Assembly (NCBI RefSeq): GCF_007828725.1
Contig: NZ_VIUW01000001.1
Location: forward strand, 124,001-188,000
Length of the DNA stretch: 64,000 nt
Direction of reading: 5' to 3'
DNA from: Marihabitans asiaticum
GTDB lineage: Bacteria; Actinomycetota; Actinomycetes; Actinomycetales; Dermatophilaceae
The position numbers and the translations under genes were made by a program. Numbering within the stretch: the first letter of the stretch is position 1; the number at the start of each line of letters is the position of its first letter. The notes under the pieces are model-generated. The model was not told the origin of the DNA and did not search any database. It saw only the letters and a program-made list of their open reading frames with translations. Shown here piece by piece: positions 54,496 to 63,490 of the stretch.

Positions 54496-55950
54496 TCACT
54501 GGAGCACCGCCTGCATGACCGCGGCGCTGATCGGGCCGGCGACGGAGCCGCCGGAGGCCTGGCTGCCGGCGGAGCCGCCGCTCTCGACGACGACGGCGAC
54601 GGCGACCTTCGGGTTGTCGGCGGGGGCGAAGCCGGTGAACCACGCGTGCGGCGCGGCTCCCTCGGCGTGCTGAGCGGTGCCGGTCTTGCCGGCGACGGTG
54701 GTGCCGGGGACCGCTGCCTGGGTGCCGGTGCCGCTCTCGACGACGCTGGTCATCATCTCGGTGAGCTGGCGGGCGGTCTCGGGGGCGACCGCCCGGGAGA
54801 GCTGCTCGGGCCGGGCCTGGGAGATCGTGGAGAGGTCGCTGCCCTGCACCTTCTCGACGAGGTGGGGCCGCATGACGACCCCGTCGTTGGCCACGCCGGC
54901 GCTCATCATCGCGATCTGCAACGGCGTGGCTCGAACGTCGTACTGCCCGACCGCGGCCTGCGCCTCCTGCGGCTCGTTCAGCTCGGTGGGCACCGTCGAC
55001 GGCGTCACCGCCATGGGGATGTCGAGGCTGTCGCCGAAGCCGAACTTGCTCGCCTGCTCTCGCAGGGCGTCACCGCCCAGCTCCATCCCGAGGTAGCCGA
55101 AGGTGGTGTTGCACGACTTCTGCATCGCGGTCGCCAGGGTGGCCTGGTCACCCGGTCCGCACGGGGCCTTGTCGCTGTTGGGCAGGTCGGACTCGGTCTG
55201 CGGCAGGTCGAGGATCGCCGGGCCGGGCAGCTCGGAGTCGGGCTCGTAGTCACCGGACTCCAGGGCTGCTGCGGCGGTGACAACCTTGAAGACCGAGCCG
55301 GGCGGGTAGAGGTTGCCGGCGATCGCCCGGTTGACCATGGGCTGGCTCTCGTCGCCGGTGAGCTGCTTCCACGCCTCCTGCGGGACCCCCTCCGCGTGGC
55401 TGACGAGAGGTGACGGGTCGTAGCTGGGGCTGGAGTACATCGCGAGGATCGCGCCGGTGGAGGGGTCGAGGGCGACGACGGCGCCGCGCTGGCCGCCGAG
55501 GGCCTGCACGGCGGCCTGCTGAGCCCTGGCGTCGATGGTCAGCTCCAGCGAGGCGCCGGTGGGCTTGCGCCCGGCGATGATGTCGGCGATCCGCCCGTAG
55601 AAGAGCTGGTCGTCGGTGCCGGAGAGCAGCGAGTTGGCCGCGCCTTCGAGCCCGCCGCCGGCGCCGTACTCGAAGGAGTAGTACCCGGTGAGGTGGGCGT
55701 AGGTCTGGGCCTCGGGGTACTGCCGCTGCCAGCGCAGGGCGTCGTCGACCGGGACCGACCGGGCGATCGGCTTGCCGTCGATGAGGATCTGGCCGCGTTC
55801 CTGGCCGTAGTTCGCCAGGGCGGTGCGTTGGTTGCCCGGACGGTCGTTCAGCGAGCCCGCGCCGAGCGCCTGGATCCACGTCGAGGCGACGAGCAGCGCG
55901 ACGACGAGGAGCCCGGCGAGGAGTGAGAGCCGGCGGATCGGTTCGTTCAT
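54496..55950 (-). CDS. pbpA: penicillin-binding protein 2 (PbpA), class B transpeptidase
   Basis: 484 residues. Peptidoglycan cross-linking enzyme. N-terminal membrane anchor (LSLLAGLLVVALLVASTW). The transpeptidase domain has SxxK as SVFK in PPGSVFKVVTAA, SxN in QKSCNTTFG, and KTG in VAGKTGTAQ. Its start overlaps the rodA stop (ATGA). It is paired with RodA as in the elongation/septal machinery of actinobacteria. Confidence 0.95.
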   Translation of the reverse strand: MNEPIRRLSLLAGLLVVALLVASTWIQALGAGSLNDRPGNQRTALANYGQERGQILIDGKPIARSVPVDDALRWQRQYPEAQTYAHLTGYYSFEYGAGGGLEGAANSLLSGTDDQLFYGRIADIIAGRKPTGASLELTIDARAQQAAVQALGGQRGAVVALDPSTGAILAMYSSPSYDPSPLVSHAEGVPQEAWKQLTGDESQPMVNRAIAGNLYPPGSVFKVVTAAAALESGDYEPDSELPGPAILDLPQTESDLPNSDKAPCGPGDQATLATAMQKSCNTTFGYLGMELGGDALREQASKFGFGDSLDIPMAVTPSTVPTELNEPQEAQAAVGQYDVRATPLQIAMMSAGVANDGVVMRPHLVEKVQGSDLSTISQARPEQLSRAVAPETARQLTEMMTSVVESGTGTQAAVPGTTVAGKTGTAQHAEGAAPHAWFTGFAPADNPKVAVAVVVESGGSAGSQASGGSVAGPISAAVMQAVLQ

Positions 55951-57329
55951 CGGCGCACCACCTCGGTCGGGGCTTCGGGCACGGGGGTGTCGGGCTCGGC
56001 CTCGGGGCGGCGGGCGTGGTCGCTCATCCGCAGCAGGAGGGCGACGAGGGTCCAGTTGGCCAGGAGGGAGGATCCGCCGTAGGCGACGAAGGGGAGGGTC
56101 AGGCCAGTGAGCGGGATGACCCGGGTGACCCCGCCGACGACGACGAAGACCTGCAGCGCCACGGTGAAGGCCAGGCCGGTCGCGAGGAGCTTGCCGAAGC
56201 CGTCACGCAGGCCGATCGCCGAGCGCAGGCCGCGCTCGACGAGGATGGCGTAGAGGGCGAGGATCGCCATGATCCCGACCAGCCCTAGCTCCTCGCCGAG
56301 GCTGTTGAAGATGAAGTCGGTCTCCGGCAGCGGCGTCAGCCAGGGCCGGCCCCGGCCCAGGCCCGTGCCGAGCAGGCCACCGGCCGCCAGGCCCATGAGG
56401 CCGCTGCCGAGCTGGCCGCACTGCTCTACTCCTTCGGGGCTGAAGGGGTCCAGCCAGCACAGCACGCGGGTCTGCAGGTGGGAGAAGAGCTGGTAGGCGA
56501 CGAAGGCTCCGGCCGCTGCCAGCGTCAGGCCGATGATGATCCAGCTGACCCGCTCGGTCGCGACGTAGAGCATCGAGACGAAGAGCCCGAAGAGCAGCAG
56601 CGAGGTGCCGAGGTCGGTCTCGAAGACGAGCACGAGGATGCTGATGCCCCAGGCGACGAGCAGCGGGCCGAGGTCCTTGCCGCGCGGGAGGGTCATGCCG
56701 AGCACCTTGCGACCGGCGAGGGCGAGGACGTCGCGGGTCTGCACGAGGTACCCGGCGAAGAAGACCGCGAGCGCGAGCTTGGCGACCTCGGCGGGCTGGA
56801 AGGTGAAGGGGCCGAGCTTGATCCAGATACGGGCGCCGTAGGCGTCGTGGCCGATCAGCGGGAGCAGGGGCAGCAGCAGCAGGACGATGCCGAGCAGGCC
56901 GGCGGTGTAGGTGTAGCGGCGCAGCACCCGGTGGTCGCGCAGCATGACGAGCACCACCATCGCGATGATCACCCCGAGCGCGGTCCACTGCAGCTGCTTG
57001 AACGCCAGACCATCACCGAAGTCGCGCCCCGCGGCGATGTCGAGGCGGTGGATCATCACCACCCCGAGCCCGTTGAGCAGGGTGACGATCGGCAGGATGA
57101 GCGGGTCGGCGTAGGAGGCGCGCCAGCGCAGCACGAGGTGCACGACGAGCGCGATGGCGGCGAGGATGCCGGCGTGCCCGAGCAGGCCGGCGGGGACGGT
57201 CTCGTTGGCCGCGACCTCCACGTTGACGTAGGCGAGCACGACGACCGCGAGCGCCAGCGCGATGAGCACCAGCTCGACGTTGCGCCCACGCTTGGGGGCG
57301 ATGGTCGTGATCGTCCTCAGCGACCGCAT
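55947..57329 (-). CDS. rodA: RodA/FtsW family peptidoglycan glycosyltransferase
   Basis: 460 residues from ATG 57329 (GGGAGAG upstream); a longer frame begins at 57359. Lipid II polymerase of the SEDS family with about 10-12 membrane segments. Conserved loops: GARIWIKLGPFTFQPAEVAKLALAVFFAGYL and GRGRPWLTPLPETDFIFNSLGEELG, which contains the essential acidic residue region. The start overlaps pstP by 13 bp and the end overlaps pbpA by 4 bp. Confidence 0.94.
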   Translation of the reverse strand: MRSLRTITTIAPKRGRNVELVLIALALAVVVLAYVNVEVAANETVPAGLLGHAGILAAIALVVHLVLRWRASYADPLILPIVTLLNGLGVVMIHRLDIAAGRDFGDGLAFKQLQWTALGVIIAMVVLVMLRDHRVLRRYTYTAGLLGIVLLLLPLLPLIGHDAYGARIWIKLGPFTFQPAEVAKLALAVFFAGYLVQTRDVLALAGRKVLGMTLPRGKDLGPLLVAWGISILVLVFETDLGTSLLLFGLFVSMLYVATERVSWIIIGLTLAAAGAFVAYQLFSHLQTRVLCWLDPFSPEGVEQCGQLGSGLMGLAAGGLLGTGLGRGRPWLTPLPETDFIFNSLGEELGLVGIMAILALYAILVERGLRSAIGLRDGFGKLLATGLAFTVALQVFVVVGGVTRVIPLTGLTLPFVAYGGSSLLANWTLVALLLRMSDHARRPEAEPDTPVPEAPTEVVRR

Positions 57330-58558
57330 TGCTCTCCCGTGGAGCGCAGCTCGGCGCACCGCTTGGCGGCGACGCGCAGGTCGTCGACCTTCTTCTTCGC
57401 CTCGTCCTCGGACTCGACGCTGACCGTCTGCTCGACGCTGTCGCGGTAGAAGTCGGGCAGGTCCGAGACGGCGATGTCGGTCTGGTCGACCGCCTCGGAC
57501 AGCGGGATCGGGCCGAGGTCACCGACGACGCCGCGGTACACCGTGACCCGAGCGTCCTGCACCCCGATGTAGTACTGCTGCTGGGTCCACGCCCAGCCGG
57601 CGTAGGCGAGCCCGGCGACGACGAGGGCGAGCACGCCGAGCGCGGCGACCCGCCTGGCCCATCGACCCCGGCGCGTGCCGCCCTCCTCGGCGAGCTCGGG
57701 CTCGTCGTCCTCCGCGGAGCGGCTGAGCGCAGCCGCCTTCGCGGCCGGGGTGGTCGGCATGGCGCGAGTCTTGGATCCGCGCAGGGCCGCCGACCCGACG
57801 ACCTGGGGCTGGGTGGAGGTGGGGGCGCCGCTCGAGATATCGACGACGTCGGCGACGACGACGGTGATGTTGTCCTGCCCGCCGGCACGCAGGGCCAGGT
57901 TGATCAGCGCGTCGGCGGTCTCGGCCGGGGGTCGGCCGGCGGCGAGCTGCTCCTCGATGGTGTCGTGGGCGACGAAGCCGGAGAGCCCGTCGCTGCACAG
58001 CAGGTAGCGGTCGCCGAGGCGGGCCTCGCGGGCGCCGACGTCGGGCTCGTCGCCGTCGTCGCCGGTGAGCACGCGGGTGACGACGCTGCGCTGGGGGTGG
58101 GTGCTCGCCTCGTCCTCGGTGATCCGCCCCTCGTCGATGAGGGTCTGGACGAAGGAGTGGTCCTTGGTGATCTGGGTGAAGCGCCCCTCGCGCAGCAGGT
58201 AGGCGCGGGAGTCGCCGATGTGGGCGAGGATCAGCTTGTTGCGGCTGCGCAGCAGGGCGGTGGTCGTCGTGCCCATGCCCGCGAGCTGCTCGTCGTCACC
58301 GACGATCCGGGCGATCTCCCGGTTGGCCCTGAGGATCGCCCGCTCCAGCTGGGCGGAGGCCTCGGCGGCGCTGAGCGAGTCGTGGTCGAGCTCGACCAGC
58401 TCGGTGACGACGGTGGCGCTGGCGATGTCGCCGCCGGCGTGCCCGCCCATCCCGTCGGCGACGAGCAGCAGGTGTGGGCCGGCGTAGCCGGAGTCCTGGT
58501 TGTCCGAGCGCACCAGCCCCACGTCGGAGCGGGCGGCGTACCTGAGTCCGAGCGGCAT
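57317..58558 (-). CDS. pstP: PP2C-type Ser/Thr protein phosphatase PstP
   Basis: 413 residues. Reverses phosphorylation by PknB. The metal-binding PP2C motifs are all present: RSDNQDSGYAG, LVADGMGGHAGG, LAHIGDSRAYLL, LCSDGLSGFV and GGQDNITVVVADV. A membrane segment lies near 300-322 and leads to an extracytoplasmic domain of about 90 residues with a Cys pair (AKRCAEL, GEQCGR) near the end. It lies between fhaB and rodA, in the standard order. Confidence 0.95.
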   Translation of the reverse strand: MPLGLRYAARSDVGLVRSDNQDSGYAGPHLLLVADGMGGHAGGDIASATVVTELVELDHDSLSAAEASAQLERAILRANREIARIVGDDEQLAGMGTTTTALLRSRNKLILAHIGDSRAYLLREGRFTQITKDHSFVQTLIDEGRITEDEASTHPQRSVVTRVLTGDDGDEPDVGAREARLGDRYLLCSDGLSGFVAHDTIEEQLAAGRPPAETADALINLALRAGGQDNITVVVADVVDISSGAPTSTQPQVVGSAALRGSKTRAMPTTPAAKAAALSRSAEDDEPELAEEGGTRRGRWARRVAALGVLALVVAGLAYAGWAWTQQQYYIGVQDARVTVYRGVVGDLGPIPLSEAVDQTDIAVSDLPDFYRDSVEQTVSVESEDEAKKKVDDLRVAAKRCAELRSTGEQCGR

Positions 58559-58561
58559 GCC

Positions 58562-59035
58562 CTAGCTCCGCAGCTCGATGAGGGTCTTGCCGATCCGGAT
58601 CGTCGTCCCGGTCTCGACCGGCACCGCCTCACCGACCCGGTAGTCGCCGATGAAGGTGCCGTTGGTGCTGCCGAGGTCCTCGACGTACCACCCGTCCTCG
58701 CCGCGGATGATCCGCGCGTGGCGGCCGGAGGCGAAGTCGTCGTCGAGCACGAGCGAGGACTCGGGGTTGCGCCCGATGAGCACGCCCTTGTCGCGCAGCG
58801 AGAGCTTGGTGCCGGTGAGCGGGCCGCTGGTGATCGCGAGGTGGGTGGGCACCCGCGGGTTGCGCCGGGGGGCCTGGTCGCGGCCGGGCCGCCGAGAGCG
58901 CGCGGGGGCGCCCTGGCGGTTGATCACCCGGGTGCCGTAGAGGTCGGAGCGCAGCACCCCGGCGAGGGAGAGGACGAAGGCCCACAGCAGCAGGAGCAGG
59001 CCGAAGCGCAGCACGGTGACGGTCAGCTCGCTCAT
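58562..59035 (-). CDS. fhaB: FHA domain protein FhaB/FipA type
   Basis: 157 residues. An N-terminal membrane segment (LTVTVLRFGLLLLLWAFVLSLAGVL) is followed by a basic linker and a C-terminal FHA domain (about 75-150): IGRNPESSLVLDDDFASGRHARI and DLGSTNGTFI carry the phosphothreonine-binding Arg, Ser, His and Asn. It reads out PknB phosphorylation at the division site. It lies 3 bp upstream of pstP. Confidence 0.94.
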   Translation of the reverse strand: MSELTVTVLRFGLLLLLWAFVLSLAGVLRSDLYGTRVINRQGAPARSRRPGRDQAPRRNPRVPTHLAITSGPLTGTKLSLRDKGVLIGRNPESSLVLDDDFASGRHARIIRGEDGWYVEDLGSTNGTFIGDYRVGEAVPVETGTTIRIGKTLIELRS

Positions 59036-59099
59036 CGGCTTCGTCTCCTCTCTGCCTCGATGGTCGCCGCGGACGGCGTGCCGGATGGTGGGTGGGTGG

Positions 59100-60038
59100 T
59101 CAGCGGCGGGCCAGGTGGAAGGTCACCGAGGTGCGCCCCATGGTGACCCGGTCGCCGTCGTGCAGGGGGCAGGCGTCGACGGGGTCGCCGTTGACATAGG
59201 TGCCGTTGGTGCTGCCCAGGTCGCGCAGGTGGGCGACCTGGCGGGGTCCGTCGTGGGTGACGCGCACCTCGGCGTGCCGCCGGGAGATGCCGGGGTCGTC
59301 GAGGACGACGTCGGCGCTGTCGTCGCGGCCGAGGACGGTCATCGCGGACATCAGCGGGTAGCGCTCGCCGTCGATGGCCAGCCAGGGCAGGTCCTGCACC
59401 CGGGCTTGCCGGGCCGGGGGGACCTCGGCGACCTGGGTCCGCTCGGGCTCGGTGGGTCGGGCCGGGACGGGCGAAGGGGGGTCTGCCTGCCGCCCCGAGG
59501 GGGCGGGCTCATCCCCCTTCGCCTCCTCGTCGTCCCACCACTGCGCCTCGTCCTCGCCGGGCTGCACGGGGAGGGGAGCGGAGTACTCGTCGTAGTCCTC
59601 GCCCTCGGACTCGCGGTAGTCGTCCTGGTACTCGCGCACGGCCGAGCGGCTCTGGACGCGGTGGCGGGAGGTGGCGGGGCGGACGCGGAAGACGCCGGTC
59701 TCGAGCTCGTCATCGGCCTCGAAGAGCACCTGGAGCGGCCCGCCGGGGCGGTACCGCTGAGTCTCGGCGTGCTCCTGCGCGGCGGCGATCAGCTCGTCCT
59801 CGAGCTCCTCGTCGTACTCGAGGAGGCGGTCGTGGTCGGCGGGGGAGAGCTCGATGGTGAAGAGGTTGGGCACCGAGGTGCGGCCGCGACCGATGAGGGT
59901 CGCGCGGTCGTCCATCGCGCGGCGCACCGCGGAGGCGAGCTCGAGGGGCTGGACCTCGGCACGGAATGCCCTGGCGAAGACGCCGTTGACGGTGCGCTCG
60001 AGCTGGCGCTCCATGCGCTCGAACAAGCTCATCGCCAC
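59100..60038 (-). CDS. fhaA: FhaA: DUF3662 plus FHA domain protein
   Basis: 312 residues. The N-terminal DUF3662 domain (MSLFERMERQLERTVNGVFARAFRAEVQPLELASAVRRAMDD) spans about 1-115. An acidic, Pro-rich linker follows and then the FHA domain (about 235-312), with VLGRDDSADVVLDDPGISRRHAEVRV and LGSTNGTYVNG. It is a PknB substrate/scaffold in relatives. The linker coding sequence holds two head-to-head CGAAGGGGG words, near 59471 and 59516. It heads the cell-wall operon. Confidence 0.94.
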   Translation of the reverse strand: MAMSLFERMERQLERTVNGVFARAFRAEVQPLELASAVRRAMDDRATLIGRGRTSVPNLFTIELSPADHDRLLEYDEELEDELIAAAQEHAETQRYRPGGPLQVLFEADDELETGVFRVRPATSRHRVQSRSAVREYQDDYRESEGEDYDEYSAPLPVQPGEDEAQWWDDEEAKGDEPAPSGRQADPPSPVPARPTEPERTQVAEVPPARQARVQDLPWLAIDGERYPLMSAMTVLGRDDSADVVLDDPGISRRHAEVRVTHDGPRQVAHLRDLGSTNGTYVNGDPVDACPLHDGDRVTMGRTSVTFHLARR

Positions 60039-60121
60039 CTCCTCGTCGTCGTCGCCGCGGGTCTTGGGCCGTACTCCTGCCTCGCGATCCTAACCAGGGC
60101 AACCTGCGACGGTGCTGGACG

Positions 60122-60973
60122 TCAGCGGTCGACCCCGGCCATCGCCCAGCGCACCGCGGCGGTGCTGGCCCCTCCGAGGGGGCGCAGCACGGCCCGCCCG
60201 AGACGGGGAGAGGCGGGCAGCCCGAGCATCTGCCGGGCCCAGGGCTCGAGCAGGGCGACCCCGCCGGCGGCGATGCTCCAGTAGCCGGGTCGCGCGGCGA
60301 GCGGCAGCGGCGGCTCGGCGAGGAGGAAGCGCGCGGCGTCGGTCGCGGCAGCGGTGACCTCGAGCTCGTCGCGGTAGGAGGCGAGGGTCAGGTCGAGCTC
60401 GGCGACGCTGCGCGGCGGGTCGAGCACCCCGAGGTGACCGGCAGCCACGCCGGCCTGCTCGACGTAGCGGTCGGCCTCATCCGGGGTCAGCGGCTGGGCG
60501 GCGAAGGCCTGGTAGGCGCGCAGGAAGGAGTCGATCTCGGCGACGTGGACCCACATGAGCAGGTGCGGGTCGCTGGCCCGGTACGGGCGGCCGAAGGGGT
60601 CCTTGCCCCGGACCCGCTCGTGGATGGCGCGGACACCGGCGATGGTCTCCAGCGCGTGCTCTGTCGTGCCGAAGGTGGTCGAGGCGAGGTAGTGGCTGGT
60701 GCGCTGCAGCCGTCCCCACGGGTCGCCGCGGTAGCCGGAGTGCCCGGCGACCCCGGCCATGGCCATCGGGTGGAGCATCTGCAGCAGCAGCGCGGTGACC
60801 CCGCCGGGGAACATCGCGGCGTCGGCGTGCACCCGCCACACCGGGTCCTCGGGGGTGAACCAGCGCTCGCCCTCGCTCTCCCAGATCACCCGCGCGCGCT
60901 CGGGTGCGTCCTCGCCGGCGACCCGGGAGCGAAGGGCGGTGCCGGCGGCTCGTTGCAGTCGGTCGAGGTTCAT
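60122..60973 (-). CDS. oxygenase MpaB family protein (DUF2236)
   Basis: 283 residues from ATG 60973. DUF2236/MpaB landmarks are present: VHADAAMFPGGVTALLLQMLHPMAMAGVAGHS, with the haem-type His region, then TTFGTTEHALETIAGVRAIHERVRGKDPFGRPYRASDP and LMWVHVAEIDSF. Family members are haem-b oxygenases such as the latex-clearing protein relatives. The substrate here is unknown. A much longer frame across 60122-62416 is a shadow of the next gene. It overlaps the MMPL gene by 4 bp. Confidence 0.85.
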   Translation of the reverse strand: MNLDRLQRAAGTALRSRVAGEDAPERARVIWESEGERWFTPEDPVWRVHADAAMFPGGVTALLLQMLHPMAMAGVAGHSGYRGDPWGRLQRTSHYLASTTFGTTEHALETIAGVRAIHERVRGKDPFGRPYRASDPHLLMWVHVAEIDSFLRAYQAFAAQPLTPDEADRYVEQAGVAAGHLGVLDPPRSVAELDLTLASYRDELEVTAAATDAARFLLAEPPLPLAARPGYWSIAAGGVALLEPWARQMLGLPASPRLGRAVLRPLGGASTAAVRWAMAGVDR

Positions 60974-62997
60974 GCCTGTCGTGGCCACCAGAAGCGGTCG
61001 CCGAGGGTGAGGGCGATGGCGGGGACGAGGACGGTGCGCACGAGGAGGGTGTCGAGGAGGACGCCGACGCAGATGATCGTGCCGACCTGGGCGAGGACGA
61101 CCAGCGGCAGCACGCCGAGGACGGCGAAGACGGCGGCGAGGAGGATGCCGGCGCTGGTGATCACCCCGCCGGTCGCGGCCAGGGCCCGCAGCATGCCCTC
61201 GCGGGTGCCGTGCTCGCCGCGCTCCTCCAGGGCTCGGGTGACGAGGAAGATGTTGTAGTCCACCCCGAGCGCGACGAGGAAGAGGAAGGCGTAGAGCGGG
61301 GCATTGGAGCCGAGCGCGGTGAAGCCGAGGATCTCGGTGAAGATCCACCACGAGAGCCCCAGGCTCGCGGCGAAGGTTGCGAGCACGGTGAGCACGAGGA
61401 TGATCGGCGCCGCGATCGAGCGGAGCAGCAGCATCAGCGCGACGAGCACGAGGACGAGGGCCAGCGGCATGATCAGCCACCGGTCTCCGGCGTGGGCCTC
61501 GTCGGCGTCGAGGGCCTCGGCGGTCGCGCCGCCGACATAGGTCTCGTCGAAGGGGGCCAGAGCCGCCCGCAGGTCCCGCACCGTCTGCTGCGCGGCGTCG
61601 CTGTCGGGGTCCTCGGCGAGGATCACCTGCAGGGAGGTGAGCGAGCCGTCCTCGGCAGCGGAGGACGGACGGACCGAGTCGACCCCGCCGACCCCGGAGG
61701 CGACGTCGGTGATCTCCTGGGCGTCCCCCTTCGTCACGATCGTCGTGGGCTGCACGGAGCCGGCGGGGAAGTGATCGCCCAGGCGCTGGGCGGTGGCGAT
61801 CGAGTCGGGGGTGTCGAGGAACTGCTCGGCCTCGGGCAGCCCGAGACGCATCTGGCTCACGCCGATCGCGGCGACGGCGAGGGCGACGAGGGTGCCGGCG
61901 ACGAAGGCGCCAGGGCGTCTGGCCACGGTGTCGCCGATGCGCCGCCACACGGTGCGGTGCTCGGAGAGGGCGGCCTGGTCGGTGCGCGGGACCTTGGGCC
62001 AGAAGACCCAGCGGCCGAGGTAGCTGAGCACGGCGGGCAGGACGATCAGGGCGTAGATGACGGCGATGACGATGCCGATCGCGCTGCCGAGGCCCAGCCC
62101 GCGGGTGGCGGGGAAGGCGCTGAGCATGAGGGTGAGCACGCCGACGACGACGGTGGTGGCGCTGGAGAGCACGGCGTGGGCGGTGCGGGTCAGGGCGACG
62201 CGCAGGGCCTCGCGGCGGTCCTCCCGGGTGCGCAGCTCGTCGCGGTAGCGGGAGATGAGCAGCAGGGCGTAGTTGGTGCCGGCGCCGAAGACGAGGACCG
62301 AGATGATGCCGGTGACCGACTCGTCCCAGGCGACGCCTGCGGCGTTCAGGCCGCGGGTGGCCAGGATCGAGGCGACCCGGTCGCCGGTGCCGATGACGAG
62401 CAACGGGAAGATCCACAGGATCGGGCTGCGGTAGGTGACGAGCAGGAGGATCGCGACGACGGCAGCGGTCGCGGCGAGCAGCCGGAAGTCGGCGCCCTCG
62501 AAGACGGCGGCGAGGTCTCCGGAGATCGCCGCCGGGCCGGTGACGCCGGTGCTTACCCCGTCGGGGGACTGCTCACGGAGCTGGTCGCGCAGGGCGGTGA
62601 CGGCTTCGTTCTGCTCGGTCGAGGTCTCGCCGTCGACGGGGACGACGACGATCGCGGCCTGGCCGTCCTCGCTCGGGGCGAAGGGGGGCCGGCCCCCCTC
62701 GCCGCCCTCGGCACCGATCTGCGACGCCAGGGTGCCGATGCTCTCGAGCTGGTCGCGGCTCAGCGGGCCGTCCTGCGACTCGAAGAGGACGATCGCGGTG
62801 CCGTCGTCGGCCTGCGGGAGCTCCTCGGCCAGCTCACGGGCGGTGGTGGAGTCGGCGCCGACGGGCATCGTCTCGGTCGGGCTGGGCAGGCGCTCGCCCT
62901 GCCCGAGGCCGAAGAAGGCCCCGCTGGCGATCAGCGCGACGACGATGACGATCCACGCCGTCCGGGCGTTGGTGACGAAGGCTGCGAGCCGCTGCAC
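60970..62997 (-). CDS. MMPL/RND family exporter
   Basis: 675 residues. About 12 membrane segments in two six-helix halves, each after a large extracytoplasmic loop: the first half begins ARTAWIVIVVALIASGAFFGL and the second starts near residue 340 (RPGAFVAGTLVALAVAA). Proton-relay segments include FGAGTNYALLLISRYRDEL and ALGVDYNIFLVTRALEE, each with the conserved Asp/Tyr-like pattern of MmpL proteins. Likely exports lipids or drugs. The first loop holds EGGRPPFAPSE, encoded by the repeated word. Confidence 0.92.
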   Translation of the reverse strand: MQRLAAFVTNARTAWIVIVVALIASGAFFGLGQGERLPSPTETMPVGADSTTARELAEELPQADDGTAIVLFESQDGPLSRDQLESIGTLASQIGAEGGEGGRPPFAPSEDGQAAIVVVPVDGETSTEQNEAVTALRDQLREQSPDGVSTGVTGPAAISGDLAAVFEGADFRLLAATAAVVAILLLVTYRSPILWIFPLLVIGTGDRVASILATRGLNAAGVAWDESVTGIISVLVFGAGTNYALLLISRYRDELRTREDRREALRVALTRTAHAVLSSATTVVVGVLTLMLSAFPATRGLGLGSAIGIVIAVIYALIVLPAVLSYLGRWVFWPKVPRTDQAALSEHRTVWRRIGDTVARRPGAFVAGTLVALAVAAIGVSQMRLGLPEAEQFLDTPDSIATAQRLGDHFPAGSVQPTTIVTKGDAQEITDVASGVGGVDSVRPSSAAEDGSLTSLQVILAEDPDSDAAQQTVRDLRAALAPFDETYVGGATAEALDADEAHAGDRWLIMPLALVLVLVALMLLLRSIAAPIILVLTVLATFAASLGLSWWIFTEILGFTALGSNAPLYAFLFLVALGVDYNIFLVTRALEERGEHGTREGMLRALAATGGVITSAGILLAAVFAVLGVLPLVVLAQVGTIICVGVLLDTLLVRTVLVPAIALTLGDRFWWPRQA

Positions 62998-63231
62998 AGT
63001 GTGCCTTCCGGAGTCGACAGGGTGGGGAGTCGAACCTAGCGCCCAACCGGCCCCCTCCGTCCAGGCGTGTCCAGGGTTCTCCCCGCCCCCCTCCTTCGCA
63101 GATCCCCGGGGAACCTCAGACGAACGGTCCCCCCGGGCGCCGGTCGGCCCCCTGCACCCGGCCGACGCCCTGCCCCCCTTCGCTCCCTTCGTCCGCCGCC
63201 CCTCCCCATCCGGAGGACGAAGGGGGCGAGC
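62998..63231. other. intergenic region with hairpin and repeated words
   Basis: 234 bp without a gene. An inverted repeat CCCTTCGTCC (63185-63194) and GGACGAAGGG (63215-63224) could form a terminator for the small minus-strand gene at 63232. A further CCCCTTCG lies near 63177. The promoter of the MMPL gene should be at the left end; nothing specific is visible. Confidence 0.55.
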
Positions 63232-63414
63232 TCAGGCTGCGGGGTGCAGCCGGCCGCCGAGGCGCTGGCGGGCGCGCTCGAGCTCGGCAAGCATCCGCGG
63301 CATCGCGGCGAAGACGGGCAGCCACTTGTCGACCCGCCACGGCCGGGTGAAGGTCATGCCGATGAGGAAGTCGACGACGTCGCCGTCGTGGGCGTGGGTG
63401 GTGCGGGTGGTCAT
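63232..63414 (-). pseudogene. truncated DUF4188-like gene
   Basis: 60 codons from ATG 63414. [20 protein letters not shown], then [10 protein letters not shown], matches the start of DUF4188 (monooxygenase-like) proteins, which are normally about 150 residues. After [20 protein letters not shown] the frame stops; the rest of the domain is not found in any frame downstream. Such genes commonly sit beside a MerR regulator, and one lies divergently next to it, also damaged. Confidence 0.6.
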
Positions 63415-63490
63415 GGGGCCCTGCTTCGCTTGGATAGTGAAAATATCTAGTATTAGGTATCGGTACTGTCCAGCGCAAGAGGAGGGGTGG
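63415..63490. promoter_or_regulatory. divergent promoter region of merR-like and DUF4188-like genes
   Basis: 76 bp, strikingly AT-rich for this genome, including AAAATATCTAGTATTAGG and AGTA-n-TACT half sites around 63450-63470. MerR regulators act on such long-spacer promoters, so this is a plausible operator. A GGAGGGG ribosome-binding site precedes ATG 63491. Confidence 0.5.

Noticed and set aside
60122-62416. 764-codon frame spanning MpaB and MMPL genes
   Set aside because: Its C-terminal 283 codons are the real MpaB-type protein; the upstream part is an Arg/Pro-rich shadow of the MMPL gene, which is itself well supported in another frame.
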